Shown: in pieces, positions 1 through 8,329 of the stretch
Layout of the letters: each line of letters opens with the position of its first letter
Numbering within the stretch: the first letter of the stretch is position 1
NCBI RefSeq assembly: GCF_002236115.1
Contig: NZ_NIWT01000004.1
Location: 620,001-684,000, forward strand
From: Pseudomonas jessenii
Lineage (GTDB): Bacteria > Pseudomonadota > Gammaproteobacteria > Pseudomonadales > Pseudomonadaceae
Length of the DNA: 64,000 bases
Reading direction: 5' to 3'
The notes under the pieces: generated by a model
Told to the model about the DNA's origin: nothing
The model's database searches: none
The model's input: only the letters and a program-made list of their open reading frames with translations
Program-made: the position numbers and the translations under genes

Positions 1-332
1 CGCCAGCCATGGCGCTGAATATCAACACGATTATTCAGGACACTGATGCCCTCCATGCGTAATCGTGCGCGCTGCTCATCGCCCGAAGGGCTGCCGACCG
101 GCAGGCTGATACGCCCGTTCGCGCCCAGAACACGGTGCCAGGGCAACTTGCTGTCGCCGGGCAGTTGACTGAGTGTGCGCCCGACCCAGCGGGCGGCGCG
201 ACCCAGTCCTGCGAGCTCGGCCAACTGGCCGTAGCTGACGACTTTGCCCTCGGGTACTTGTGCCAGCGTCAAATACAGCGCCGTGCGTCGGATTTGCGCT
301 GCGCTCTCGGGGTCTTCGGTTGGATCGGTCAC
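1..332 (-). CDS. Alkyltransferase-like (ATL / MGMT family) DNA-binding protein, 3' part missing
   Basis: The gene runs off the left edge; about 110 residues are visible from a GTG at 332, preceded by AGGA nine bases upstream. The fold is the C-terminal domain of O6-alkylguanine-DNA alkyltransferase: a helix-turn-helix region with VPEGKVVSYGQLAELAG, then an arginine-finger region RAARWVGRTL. The active-site motif PCHRV of true MGMT reads PWHRVLGANGRIS here, so tryptophan replaces the alkyl-accepting cysteine. By family knowledge this makes it an Atl1/YbaZ-type protein that binds and flips O6-alkylguanine and flags it for nucleotide excision repair, with no alkyl transfer of its own. No ATG is available in frame upstream, so GTG is the best start. 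Confidence 0.85.
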   Translation of the reverse strand, partial: MTDPTEDPESAAQIRRTALYLTLAQVPEGKVVSYGQLAELAGLGRAARWVGRTLSQLPGDSKLPWHRVLGANGRISLPVGSPSGDEQRARLRMEGISVLNNRVDIQRHGW

Positions 333-495
333 GTCCGTCAGTCCTGAAGAAGATTGCCTTACCACCTGTAGAGTAATTCCTGCGCAGGAAGTTGAGAAAT
401 GAACTCAACAGAAATAGTCGGGTCAGTCCTTGTCAGGGCATTGTTCCTACGGATAATGCCGACTTTTCTCGCAAGCCTGAGCCTGTATTTTGTTT

Positions 496-1503
496 ATGTT
501 GTCCAGATCCCTGCTGTGTCTCGCCGTCCTTGGCGCATCCTCTCCCTTGTTGGCCGATACCGTGTGGTTGAAGAACGGTGACAAGCTGAGCGGCAAGATC
601 ACGCTGTTCGATGGCGGAAAGCTGCTGATCCAGACCGAGTACGCCGGTGCGGTGACGATCGACTGGAAACAGGTCAAGACCCTGGACAGCGATCAGGAGT
701 TGCTGGTCAAGCAGGATGCCTACAGTGGTGAGAAAGCCAAATCGTTGAAAGCGGCGGACGACGGCAAGGTCACGCTGGCCAACGGCGAGGGACCGAAGAC
801 GGTCGAACTGGCGAGCATCCAGCAGATTCTCAAGCCAAAACCGGTGGTCGAGGATCTGGTGTGGAAAGGCAACGTCGATGTCGCGCTGGATTATCAGCGG
901 GCGGAAAACGACACCGATGACTACGACATCGACTTCAAGACCAGTGCGCGACACGGGCGCTGGCGGCACACCGCTGAAGGTGAGTACAACCGTGAGTTCC
1001 AGGACGACGTGGTGACCACGGACAACTGGCGGGCGGAATACTCCATCGACCGATTCCTGACCGAGCAATGGTTCTGGCAGGGGCGCCTGGTCTACAAACG
1101 CGACAAGGTCGAAGACCTTTCCCGTCAACGCACCGTCGGTACCGGTCCCGGCTATCAGTTCTGGGATAACGAACTCGGGGCGTTCTCCCTGGGCTCGCTG
1201 GTCAACCGCACGGACTATGAATTCTCCGATGGCAGCGAGGAAAATTTCTACGCCTTGGCCATGAAGTGGGACTACAACCGCTACCTGATCGGCAAACGTG
1301 TCGAGTTCTTCACCAATGGTGAGGTCGGCAAGCCGCTGTCGGGCGTGGCCGACTACGCGCTCGATGCCGAGATGGGGTTGCGCTACAAGGTGACTGACTG
1401 GGCTTCGCTGAACCTGAAGGCGGAACGCGATATCATCAGCGGCGCCGACGATGCGGATCTGGACAAGACACGCTACACCGCAGGGTTTGGCGTGACCTGG
1501 TAA
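496..1503 (+). CDS. DUF481 family outer-membrane-type protein
   Basis: A 335-residue exported protein. The first 20 residues form a signal peptide (MLSRSLLCLAVLG then a small-residue cleavage region near LLADT). An N-terminal module of about 100 residues starts with DTVWLKNGDKLSGKI, a short beta motif often found before DUF481. The rest is rich in alternating polar/aromatic strands and ends in Trp, as expected for a BAM-assembled beta-barrel. The ATG at 496 is preferred; an in-frame TTG at 490 only adds two residues. It stands alone and is followed by a strong terminator. Function is unknown for this family (YdiY-like); the barrel is inferred from sequence character only. Confidence 0.8.
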   Translation: MLSRSLLCLAVLGASSPLLADTVWLKNGDKLSGKITLFDGGKLLIQTEYAGAVTIDWKQVKTLDSDQELLVKQDAYSGEKAKSLKAADDGKVTLANGEGPKTVELASIQQILKPKPVVEDLVWKGNVDVALDYQRAENDTDDYDIDFKTSARHGRWRHTAEGEYNREFQDDVVTTDNWRAEYSIDRFLTEQWFWQGRLVYKRDKVEDLSRQRTVGTGPGYQFWDNELGAFSLGSLVNRTDYEFSDGSEENFYALAMKWDYNRYLIGKRVEFFTNGEVGKPLSGVADYALDAEMGLRYKVTDWASLNLKAERDIISGADDADLDKTRYTAGFGVTW

Positions 1504-1510
1504 CAGCATC

Positions 1511-1578
1511 AAAAGATCGCCGCCTTCGACAGCGCCTGCGGGGGCAACCCGGGAGCTGTCGAAGGCGGCGATCTTTTT
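1511..1578. terminator. Intrinsic terminator after the DUF481 gene, built from a repeat
   Basis: An inverted repeat of over 20 bases (AAAAGATCGCCGCCTTCGACAG at 1511 and its complement ending at 1577) is followed by a T-run. The arm resembles the GATCGCAGCCTTCGACAGCTCC repeat that occurs again near 13676, so a dispersed repeat appears to serve as terminator. Confidence 0.8.
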
Positions 1579-1602
1579 TGTGTGGACAAAACACCCGCCC
1601 AC

Positions 1603-1635
1603 AAAAAAGCCCCGCTGTTGAGGGCGGGGCTTTTT
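1603..1635. terminator. Bidirectional terminator between DUF481 and cold-shock genes
   Basis: GCCCCGC at 1609-1615 pairs with GCGGGGC at 1624-1630, flanked by A6 on the left and T5 on the right. It can therefore stop transcription from either side. It lies 18 bases past the stop codon of the reverse-strand cold-shock gene. Confidence 0.85.
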
Positions 1636-1652
1636 ACTAAAGCAAGTACAAG

Positions 1653-1862
1653 TTAGATAACTTGAACTTCTTCAGCTTGCATGCCTTTCTGACCGCGGGT
1701 AGCGATGAAAGAAACCTGTTGGCCTTCTTTCAGGCTTTTGAAGCCGTCAGACTGGATAGCTTTGAAGTGAACGAACAGGTCGTCACCGGATTGTGGAGTG
1801 ATGAAGCCGAAGCCTTTTTCATCGTTGAACCACTTAACGGTACCGGTTTGGCGATTAGACAT
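1653..1862 (-). CDS. capB: Cold-shock-domain protein (CspA/CapB family)
   Basis: 69 residues, the full length of a single cold-shock domain. Both nucleic-acid-binding motifs are present: RNP1 as KGFGFITP and RNP2 as DLFVHF. It binds single-stranded RNA/DNA and acts as an RNA chaperone in the cytoplasm. The N-terminus [19 protein letters not shown] is the form typical of pseudomonad CapB. The start has AAGGAG seven bases upstream. The space upstream (to the dcd promoter) would allow the long 5' leader usual for cold-shock mRNAs, although no cold-box was proven. Confidence 0.93.
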   Translation of the reverse strand: MSNRQTGTVKWFNDEKGFGFITPQSGDDLFVHFKAIQSDGFKSLKEGQQVSFIATRGQKGMQAEEVQVI

Positions 1863-2215
1863 GGTGTAACTCCTTGAACAAAGATAACTGCGACTCAGGA
1901 AGAACCCTGGCCGAGACTGAGTGCAAAGAGCAGGAAAAATTCTTGTAGATGGTTGGATCGAAATTCAACATATCGTGTAGAGATTCTCAGTGACACAAGC
2001 AGCACAGTGACGCCACCTTAACCCTTTTTCCGGAACGTGCCAATGCTTCTTGCACAGGTTTCTCTGTTTTAAGGATCGGCGGTGTGACGGTTCGTCGCCA
2101 GCGCAGGTAATTCCCGCCTGTTCGGCGAGAATTGCACCGCGGACTTTGAACCCGGCGGCGCGCCCGGTAAGATGCCGGACAGAATTTTTCGACCTCGCTA
2201 TTCAGGACACCCGCC
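1863..2215. promoter_or_regulatory. Divergent intergenic region between the cold-shock gene and dcd
   Basis: 353 bases without a credible gene. It must hold the reverse-strand promoter and leader of the cold-shock gene and the forward promoter of dcd. The dcd-proximal half contains GC-rich stretches around 2100-2180. No clear operator, riboswitch or RNA gene was recognised. Confidence 0.5.
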
Positions 2216-2782
2216 ATGAGCATCAAATCGGACAAGTGGATTCGCCGCATGGCGCAGGAACACGGCATGATCGAGCCATTCGTCGAGCGCCAGATGCGCG
2301 GCAGCGACGATAGCCGTGTGATCTCCTACGGCGTGTCGAGCTACGGCTACGATGTGCGTTGCACCAATCATTTCAAGGTGTTCACCAACATCAATTCGGC
2401 CATCGTCGACCCGAAGAACTTCGATGCCGGCAGCTTCGTCGACATCCACAGCGACGTGTGCATCATTCCGCCGAACTCCTTCGCCCTGGCCAGCACCGTC
2501 GAATATTTCCGCATTCCGCGTAACGTTTTGACCATTTGCCTGGGTAAAAGCACCTATGCGCGCTGCGGCATCATCGTCAACGTCACACCGCTCGAGCCTG
2601 AGTGGGAAGGTCACGTGACCCTCGAGTTCTCCAACACCACCAATCTGCCGGCGAAAATCTACGCGAACGAGGGCGTGGCACAGATGCTGTTCCTTGAGTC
2701 TGACGAAGAGTGTGAAGTGTCCTACAAGGACCGTGGCGGCAAGTATCAGGGCCAGCGTGGCGTGACCCTGCCTCGCACCTGA
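2216..2782 (+). CDS. dcd: dCTP deaminase
   Basis: 188 residues, the standard length. It deaminates dCTP to dUTP, the first step of de novo dTTP synthesis in many gram-negative bacteria. Family hallmarks seen: the start [13 protein letters not shown], the substrate-binding stretch GKSTYARCG, and the catalytic region [14 protein letters not shown] with its conserved glutamate. The end [12 protein letters not shown] matches the family C-terminus. It is monocistronic as far as can be seen. Confidence 0.97.
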   Translation: MSIKSDKWIRRMAQEHGMIEPFVERQMRGSDDSRVISYGVSSYGYDVRCTNHFKVFTNINSAIVDPKNFDAGSFVDIHSDVCIIPPNSFALASTVEYFRIPRNVLTICLGKSTYARCGIIVNVTPLEPEWEGHVTLEFSNTTNLPAKIYANEGVAQMLFLESDEECEVSYKDRGGKYQGQRGVTLPRT

Positions 2783-2889
2783 GTCAACCGTCTGGCAAAT
2801 GCCGGGAATTCCTGAGCGGGCGTACACTCTATGGGGTGTACTGTTCCGATCCGCGCAAGGTGGGTCGGGTCATCGCTCAGGAGTGCCGA

Positions 2890-3099
2890 ATGAAGATCGA
2901 TCCGCGAATCAGTGCCGAACTGGCAAGGCTTGAACCCAATCAGGTTGGCGTTCTGGCCTGGTCCTTGTTGGCACACCCGCCCGTCAGCATGGCAGGGGGT
3001 ATTCCCGGCCAGCCTGATCCTGATACCCCGAACGAGCAGCCTAATGAGCCGGGCGAGCCTACGCTGCCGGATGAGCCGCCACCAGCGCCTGTTGTCTGA
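2890..3099 (+). CDS. Small hypothetical protein with proline-rich tail
   Basis: 69 residues from ATG 2890, with AGGAG six bases upstream. The first 35 residues look folded (MKIDPRISAELARLEPNQ, VGVLAWSLLAHPP). The last 30 are dominated by Pro, Glu and Asp (PDTPNEQPNEPGEPTLPDEP) and are probably disordered. No signal peptide or known domain was recognised. The clear ribosome site and codon use support a real gene; function unknown. Confidence 0.6.
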   Translation: MKIDPRISAELARLEPNQVGVLAWSLLAHPPVSMAGGIPGQPDPDTPNEQPNEPGEPTLPDEPPPAPVV

Positions 3100-3344
3100 C
3101 TTTCGATTTCCGCTACTCATGGCCGGTGAACTGCCGCTGTCGTCTTCAGCAAGCAGGCCTGTGCCTGTTGTTGCTGTGGACGACCGTGGCGTCTGAATCA
3201 GCCTGAAAATATTCGGAAGTAACTGTGTCTATCGTGGAAACCAATCGACGGGCACGGCTGTGGTTCCATTCAGGAGCTGCGTGCCCTTGGGCCGGAAGCA
3301 AAGGGCCTCAGGCAGTTAACTTCGAATATGAAAGGAACATTCAG

Positions 3345-3725
3345 ATGAGTGCAAATCGATCGGGGTATTTGAGTGCCGATGTAATCACGACGGGCGGCTC
3401 CATGCAGTTTCGCGTAACGGATGGGGTCGATTTTTATCAGCGCTCAGACATCCATTGCATTGAGGCGGATAACGGTCAGGGGACTGCGTTTTACGTGTAC
3501 TTGCCGATGGACATCCAGAGTGGCAGCTACAGCCTCAGGCTCAACGAGGCAGCTCCCATGGTCATCCATGTGATCGGCAACTCGGAGGCAGAGCTTTATC
3601 CGGGAACGCTTGAGTTAACGGTGGGAGGTGACGCGCAGTTTGCCGGGCGCTTCAGTGGGACGGACACTAATGGTCTACAGGTGACAAATGGCAGTTTCAG
3701 GCTGGAAAACGAAGCGGGGGCATAA
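3345..3725 (+). CDS. Hypothetical beta-rich protein
   Basis: 126 residues from ATG 3345, preceded by GAAAGGAAC. The frame is open further upstream to 3225, but without a ribosome site. The sequence alternates short beta-type segments (GSMQFRVTDG, TAFYVYLPMD, GSYSLRLNE) and has no cysteine cluster, signal peptide or membrane segment. It ends close to the convergent ABC ATPase gene. No family recognised. Confidence 0.55.
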   Translation: MSANRSGYLSADVITTGGSMQFRVTDGVDFYQRSDIHCIEADNGQGTAFYVYLPMDIQSGSYSLRLNEAAPMVIHVIGNSEAELYPGTLELTVGGDAQFAGRFSGTDTNGLQVTNGSFRLENEAGA

Positions 3726-3779
3726 CGGTGATTGATGTTGGAAGCCGGACAAGCCGGCTTCCACTTCTACTCCCGGCGG

Positions 3780-4544
3780 CTATTTCAGGTTGCCGCTGAG
3801 GAACTGCTTCAACCGCTCGCTTTTCGGATTGCCCAGCACCTCTTCCGGTGCGCCTTCTTCCTCCACCAGGCCCTGGTGCAGAAACAACACCTGGCTCGAC
3901 ACTTTGCGGGCGAAGCTCATTTCGTGGGTCACCATGATCATGGTCCGGCCTTCTTCGGCCAGGCCCTGGATCACCTTGAGCACTTCACCCACCAGTTCCG
4001 GGTCCAGCGCCGAAGTCGGTTCGTCGAACAGCATGACTTCCGGCTCCATGGCCAGTGCGCGGGCAATCGCTACCCGTTGTTGCTGACCGCCGGACAGGAA
4101 TGCCGGGTATTGGTCAGCCACACGGGGGGCCAGCCCCACCTTGTCGAGGTAGCGCCGGGCGCGATCCTCGGCTTCTTTCCTGTCACAGCCCAGCACCCGG
4201 CGCGGCGCCATGGTGATGTTTTCCAGCACCGTCATGTGGCTCCACAGGTTGAAATGCTGGAACACCATGGCCAGGCGGGTGCGAATCCGCTGCAGTTCAT
4301 TGGCGTCGGCCACGTGCATGCCGTGACGATCCTTGATCATGCGGATGTTCTGCCCGTCGAGGCTCATGGCGCCATCGTTGGGTTGTTCCAGGAAGTTGAT
4401 GCAGCGCAGAAAGGTACTTTTACCCGAGCCGCTGGCGCCGATAAGACTGATGACGTCGCCGGTTTTGGCCTTGAGCGAAACACCTTTGAGGACTTCATGG
4501 TCGCCGTAGCTTTTATGCAGGCCTTCGATGGTCAATTTGTACAT
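3780..4544 (-). CDS. hisP: Basic amino acid / histidine-type ABC transporter ATP-binding protein
   Basis: 254 residues, the usual HisP/ArtP/AotP size. Walker A GASGSGKS lies at 36-43, the ABC signature LSGGQ at 150-154, and Walker B MLFDEP at 171-176 followed by the D-loop SALD. It drives ATP-dependent uptake of a polar amino acid at the inner membrane. It is the last gene of a five-gene reverse-strand operon (binding protein, HisQ-like, HisM-like, M14 enzyme, ATPase). That order also fits the pseudomonad arginine/ornithine aot operon, but no argR follows here. The symbol is by resemblance and the exact substrate is not settled. Confidence 0.88.
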   Translation of the reverse strand: MYKLTIEGLHKSYGDHEVLKGVSLKAKTGDVISLIGASGSGKSTFLRCINFLEQPNDGAMSLDGQNIRMIKDRHGMHVADANELQRIRTRLAMVFQHFNLWSHMTVLENITMAPRRVLGCDRKEAEDRARRYLDKVGLAPRVADQYPAFLSGGQQQRVAIARALAMEPEVMLFDEPTSALDPELVGEVLKVIQGLAEEGRTMIMVTHEMSFARKVSSQVLFLHQGLVEEEGAPEEVLGNPKSERLKQFLSGNLK

Positions 4545-4557
4545 GGGGCGTGCATCC

Positions 4558-5676
4558 TCAAGGCGAAAGTAGATAGCCGCTGCGATAGGCTTCGGTGCCC
4601 GCGACGTGGGCGATCACCATGCCGGCAGTGGCCATGCGGCGCAGCGAGCGGGCGTACATCAGCCCGGCTGTGGCGCAATGAACGGGAGTGACCAGATCGT
4701 TGACCGGATCAATGATCTCGGCGATCAGTTGCCCGGCTTCCAGGTACTGTCCCGGCCGCGCGGTAAACACCAGCAGGCCGCCGACGGGCGTGGCCACCGG
4801 CTCAACACCGGCCAGCGGTGTCGCCGGATAGGGCAGGTCGGGCAGGGGCGCGGGTTCGCCGGCGATCGCGCCGAAATGGATCAGATAATCGATCAGTGCC
4901 TGGCAATCGAGGCTGGCCAGCGGGTGATTGACGTCGCCTTGACCGCGCAGTTCGACGGTCACCGAAAAACTGCCCGGCGGAATGTCGAAGTCCTCGCCGA
5001 AGCGATCCTTCAATTGCCACCAGAGCAGGGTGAAGCATTCGTCGAACGACTGGCCACCGGAATCGGTTGCCAGCAGGCTGGCTTGGGCGCCGATGTAACG
5101 GGCCAGCGGCTCGACCTGCGGCCAGGCTTCAGGTGTGGTGTAGAGGTGCGCGACCGCTTCGAAATCGCAATGCAGGTCGAGCACCATGTCGGCGTCGCAG
5201 GCCAGTCGCTGCAGGGTCAGGCGCTGGGATTGCAATTGGGTGTCGGCGGTCTGCCGGGCCAGCGCGTCGCGCAGGTTGCTGCGGATCAATTGCAGGTTGT
5301 GCTGCGGATCGTCACCGAGCTTGCCTTCGATCGCGTTGCCGACTTCCTCGCTGAGGTCGACGAACCAGCGGTTGAAGTTCTGGCCGCTTTCCAGCTCGTA
5401 GCGACCCAGCGGCACATCCATCAGCACCTGTTCCAGGCCCACCGGGTTGGCGATGGGCACCAGCACGATTTCGCTGCGCAGGCGCCCGGCGGCTTCCAGC
5501 TCCGCCAGGCGTTGCTTGAGGTGCCAGGCCACCAGCATGCCGGGCATTTCGTCGGCGTGCAGGGAGGCCTGGATGTAGATCTTGCCGTTGGCCGATTGAG
5601 GGCCGAAGTGAAAGCTGTGGATCTGTCTCGCGGTCCCCGGCAGCGGGGCCAGCAGGTCATGTTTCTGGTGGCGCAT
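4558..5676 (-). CDS. M14-family succinylglutamate desuccinylase/aspartoacylase-like protein (AotO-like)
   Basis: 372 residues from ATG 5676, preceded by AGGAAC; the frame stays open upstream but lacks starts and overlaps the permease gene. Zinc-binding residues typical of the family are visible: HADEMPG (His and Glu) and DLHCD (second His). By family it is a metal-dependent deacylase or carboxypeptidase acting on acylated amino acids. It sits between the permease and ATPase genes, as the equivalent gene does in the P. aeruginosa aot operon. It may release the imported amino acid from an acylated form. The substrate is unknown. Confidence 0.8.
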   Translation of the reverse strand: MRHQKHDLLAPLPGTARQIHSFHFGPQSANGKIYIQASLHADEMPGMLVAWHLKQRLAELEAAGRLRSEIVLVPIANPVGLEQVLMDVPLGRYELESGQNFNRWFVDLSEEVGNAIEGKLGDDPQHNLQLIRSNLRDALARQTADTQLQSQRLTLQRLACDADMVLDLHCDFEAVAHLYTTPEAWPQVEPLARYIGAQASLLATDSGGQSFDECFTLLWWQLKDRFGEDFDIPPGSFSVTVELRGQGDVNHPLASLDCQALIDYLIHFGAIAGEPAPLPDLPYPATPLAGVEPVATPVGGLLVFTARPGQYLEAGQLIAEIIDPVNDLVTPVHCATAGLMYARSLRRMATAGMVIAHVAGTEAYRSGYLLSP

Positions 5677-5702
5677 CTGTTGTTCCTGAAGCAGGTTGAG
5701 AC

Positions 5703-6413
5703 CTAGTGGGTCGGCCCGAGGAAGGCCAGCCATCGGCGTTCGGCAAGGCGGAACAGGCCGACCAGCGCAAAAGTGACGGTCAGGTAGATCAGCGCGGCGA
5801 TGCCGAACGACTGGAAGGTCAGGAAGGTCGCCGAGTTGGCGTCCCGAGCAACTTTGAGCACGTCCGGGATGGTCGCGGTGAAGGCCACGGTGGTCGAGTG
5901 CAGCATCAGGATCACTTCGTTGCTGTAGTACGGCAACGAGCGACGCAAGGCCGATGGCATGATCACGTAGGCATACAGTTTCCAGCCGGTCAGGCCGTAA
6001 GCCTTGGCCGCTTCGACTTCGCCGTGGTTCATGCTGCGGATGGCCCCGGCGAAGATCTCCGTGGTGTAGGCGCAGGTGTTCAGGGCGAAGGCCAGGATTG
6101 TGCAGTTCATCGCATCGCGAAAGAACGCGTCCAGTACGGGCTGGGCTCGAATGGCGGCCAGGCTGTAGATCCCCGTGTAACAGATCAATAGCTGGATATA
6201 GAGCGGCGTGCCACGGAACAGGTAGGTATAGAACTGCACCGGCCAACGGATGTAGAAGTGCGGCGATACACGGGCGATGGACAGCGGGATCGACACGATA
6301 AAACCGATGAAGATCGAAGCGCTGAGCAGCCACATCGTCATGGCCAGGCCGGTGATGTTGTTGCCGTCGCTATAGAGGAAGGGTTTCCAGTATTCCTGCA
6401 GGAGTTCGATCAT
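5703..6413 (-). CDS. hisM: Amino acid ABC transporter permease, HisM-like
   Basis: 236 residues with about five hydrophobic segments. The cytoplasmic EAA loop that contacts the ATPase reads GEVEAAKAYGLTGWKLYAYVIMP. It forms the inner-membrane channel with the HisQ-like partner, whose gene overlaps this one by four bases (ATGA). Like HisM it has YLFRGTPLYIQLL early in the protein, the region conserved in polar amino acid permeases. Confidence 0.88.
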   Translation of the reverse strand: MIELLQEYWKPFLYSDGNNITGLAMTMWLLSASIFIGFIVSIPLSIARVSPHFYIRWPVQFYTYLFRGTPLYIQLLICYTGIYSLAAIRAQPVLDAFFRDAMNCTILAFALNTCAYTTEIFAGAIRSMNHGEVEAAKAYGLTGWKLYAYVIMPSALRRSLPYYSNEVILMLHSTTVAFTATIPDVLKVARDANSATFLTFQSFGIAALIYLTVTFALVGLFRLAERRWLAFLGPTH

Positions 6414-7138
6414 CGTACGGCCTCCCGGGTCCCGGCGGAGTAACGACGTTCGAGCCAGCGCAGGATGACGTTGGACGCGCTGGTGATCACCAGGTAGATC
6501 AGCGCGGCAAGCACCAGGAAATAAAACAGCTGATAGGTACTTTTACCGGCGTCCTGGGCAGCCTTGACCAGGTCGGCGAGGCCGATGATCGACACCAGGG
6601 CCGTGGCCTTGAGCATCACCATCCAGTTGTTGCCGATACCCGGCAGGGCATAACGCATCATCTGCGGGAACACCACGATCCAGAAACGCTGGCCGCGCTT
6701 GAGGCCATAGGCGGTGGCCGCTTCGACCTGACCCCGTGGGACGGCGAGAATCGCGCCACGGAAGGTTTCGGTGAAATACGCACCATAGATGAAGCCCAGG
6801 GTGATGACCCCGGCACTGAACGGGTTGATCTCGATGTATTCCCATTCCATGTAATCGGTAAACGAGGTCAGCCAGGTTTGCAGGCTGTAGAAGATCAGCA
6901 GCATCAGGACCAGGTCCGGAACGCCGCGAATGAGTGTGGTGTAGAGCTGGGCAGGCACGCGCATCAGTTTGACTTTTGACAGCTTGGCACTGGCGCCGAG
7001 CAGCCCGAGCAGCACGGCCAGCAACAGCGACAACGCCGACAGCTTGATCGTCATCCAGGTACCTTGCATCAGCAGTGGACCGAAGCCCTTGAGGCTGAAG
7101 GCAGAGAGCCCCAGATTTTCTAATAAGGTTTCGAACAT
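6410..7138 (-). CDS. hisQ: Amino acid ABC transporter permease, HisQ-like
   Basis: 242 residues. It is strongly reminiscent of enterobacterial HisQ: TTLIRGVPDLVLMLLIFY, then GFIYGAYFTETFRGA, and an EAA loop GQVEAATAYGLKRGQ followed by MMRYALPGIGNNW. It pairs with the HisM-like permease through a four-base gene overlap, implying translational coupling. It is separated from the binding-protein gene by a hairpin terminator. Confidence 0.9.
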   Translation of the reverse strand: MFETLLENLGLSAFSLKGFGPLLMQGTWMTIKLSALSLLLAVLLGLLGASAKLSKVKLMRVPAQLYTTLIRGVPDLVLMLLIFYSLQTWLTSFTDYMEWEYIEINPFSAGVITLGFIYGAYFTETFRGAILAVPRGQVEAATAYGLKRGQRFWIVVFPQMMRYALPGIGNNWMVMLKATALVSIIGLADLVKAAQDAGKSTYQLFYFLVLAALIYLVITSASNVILRWLERRYSAGTREAVR

Positions 7139-7166
7139 AAATCAGCAACCTGATCGGATGAAAAAA

Positions 7167-7188
7167 GCGCCCATCGAAAGATGGGCGC
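7167..7188 (-). terminator. Attenuating hairpin between binding-protein and permease genes
   Basis: GCGCCCATC and GATGGGCGC form a perfect 9-bp stem with a four-base loop, followed on the reverse strand by six T residues. It lies just after the binding-protein stop. Such sites usually let most transcripts end there, giving excess binding protein over membrane components. Confidence 0.8.
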
Positions 7189-7194
7189 CGGGCA

Positions 7195-7977
7195 TTATTT
7201 GCCGCTGTACAGATTCAGATCGCCAAAGTGTTTCTTCTGAATGGTGGCGTAGGTGCCATCATCGTGTAACGCTTTGATACCTTTATCCAAAAGTGCTTTC
7301 AGCTCGGTGTTACCTTTCTTAATACCGACCGCTGTTTTGGCAGGCAGCAGTTCGCTGTCGACTGGCTTGCTGACTTCGTAGCCTTCACCTTTTGGTGACT
7401 TCAAGAAGCCCAGTTCGGCTTGCAGCATGTCCTGGATCGCTGCGTCGAGACGGCCGGAAGTCAGGTCGGAATACACCTGATCCTGATTCTGATAGGCCTG
7501 GGTTTTCACGCCGGCCTTGTCGAGAACGGCTTTGGCGTAAGCTTCCTGGATGGTGCCTTGCTCGTAGCCTACGGTTTTGCCCTTCAGCGAAGCGACGTCC
7601 TCGGTCAGGCCGGAGCCTTTCTTGAACACGTAGGCGGTTGGGCCGGAGAACAACTCGCTGGAGAAGTCGATGACTTTTTCACGGGCCGGGGTAACGGTCA
7701 TCGACGAGATCACACCGTCGAATTTATTGGCTTTCAGGCCCGGAATCATGCCATCGAAGTCACTCTCGACCCACTTGCACTTGACCTTCAGTTCGGCGCA
7801 GATCGCGTTCCCCAGATCGATGTCAAAGCCTACCAGGCTGCCATCGGCCGCTTTCGATTCGAACGGTGCGTAGGAAGGGTCAACGCCGAAACGCAGTTCT
7901 TTGTACTCCTTCGCCATGGCGGAACCAGCCGCCATGCACAACGCCAGTGCAGAAAGGGTCAGCAATGCTTTTTTCAT
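7195..7977 (-). CDS. hisJ: Periplasmic basic amino acid / histidine-type binding protein
   Basis: 260 residues with a Sec signal peptide (MKKALLTLSALALCMAAGSAMA). The solute-binding family 3 signature appears as GFDIDLGNAICAEL, followed by the usual ligand-contacting region GVISSMTVTPAREKVIDFS. Two cysteines in ICAELKVKCKW match the conserved disulphide of LAO/HisJ-type proteins. It is the promoter-proximal gene of the operon. Substrate could be histidine, arginine, ornithine or lysine; sequence alone does not decide. Confidence 0.9.
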   Translation of the reverse strand: MKKALLTLSALALCMAAGSAMAKEYKELRFGVDPSYAPFESKAADGSLVGFDIDLGNAICAELKVKCKWVESDFDGMIPGLKANKFDGVISSMTVTPAREKVIDFSSELFSGPTAYVFKKGSGLTEDVASLKGKTVGYEQGTIQEAYAKAVLDKAGVKTQAYQNQDQVYSDLTSGRLDAAIQDMLQAELGFLKSPKGEGYEVSKPVDSELLPAKTAVGIKKGNTELKALLDKGIKALHDDGTYATIQKKHFGDLNLYSGK

Positions 7978-8329
7978 TATTCAATCCCTAAAAACCAATA
8001 TGAGCGCTTGTGGCGCAGAATTATTGTTACTGGAAAGCGTAAGACCTGTTGAAAGTAGCAATTTCCGAACCAGAGTGCCGAACAAGCGTTTTATTTAGGT
8101 GCTTGGAAATGGCCGGAGACAGATTTATGCACGAAAACGGGCGCAGGGAAATGGGTGCACCAAATCAACTCGCCACAAAAGAACGGATTGACCGAGCAGG
8201 TTTCGCAGGGCCGGGCACTCCACCTCGTTACATGACTTGTCCTTGAGTCAGCGCAACCGCGATAACGATTCAACATTCAACCTCTATTTTGAATGTCAGA
8301 CCGCTATCGCGGGCAAGTAAAGGGCTGGG
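7978..8329. promoter_or_regulatory. Control region of the ABC operon and 3' flank of quiP
   Basis: 352 bases without a gene. The half near 8060 holds a sigma-54-like promoter facing the binding-protein gene. At 8128-8145 there is TGCACG-N6-GGCGCA and at 8154-8162 GGTGCACCA, both reminiscent of, but not matching well, NtrC sites. Around 8285-8305 lies a single degraded REP half (CAGACCGCTATCGCGGGCAAG). Confidence 0.45.
8057..8072 (-). promoter_or_regulatory. Candidate sigma-54 (-24/-12) promoter of the hisJQM-type operon
   Basis: Read on the reverse strand the site is TGGTTCGGAAATTGCT. GG and GC are exactly ten bases apart, as RpoN promoters require (consensus TGGCAC-N5-TTGCA). A start about 12 bases downstream would leave a leader of roughly 70 bases before the ATG at 7977. 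The match is good at both core dinucleotides but imperfect in the -24 flank. Confidence 0.5.

Noticed and set aside
480-488. Chance matches to tRNA-like or rRNA-like segments anywhere in the window
   Set aside because: No cloverleaf with a TTCGAATC-type T-loop and acceptor stem could be assembled; no rRNA similarity was noticed.
481-490. Integrated prophage or genomic island boundary
   Set aside because: Codon use and GC appear even across the window, with no integrase or att repeats; only one IS3 copy is mobile.
480-500. TTG 490 as start of the DUF481 gene
   Set aside because: ATG 496 gives a normal signal peptide and is the stronger codon.
5677-6333. N-terminal extension of the M14-like gene
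   Set aside because: The frame is open but overlaps the HisM-like gene, and ATG 5676 has a good ribosome site and family start.
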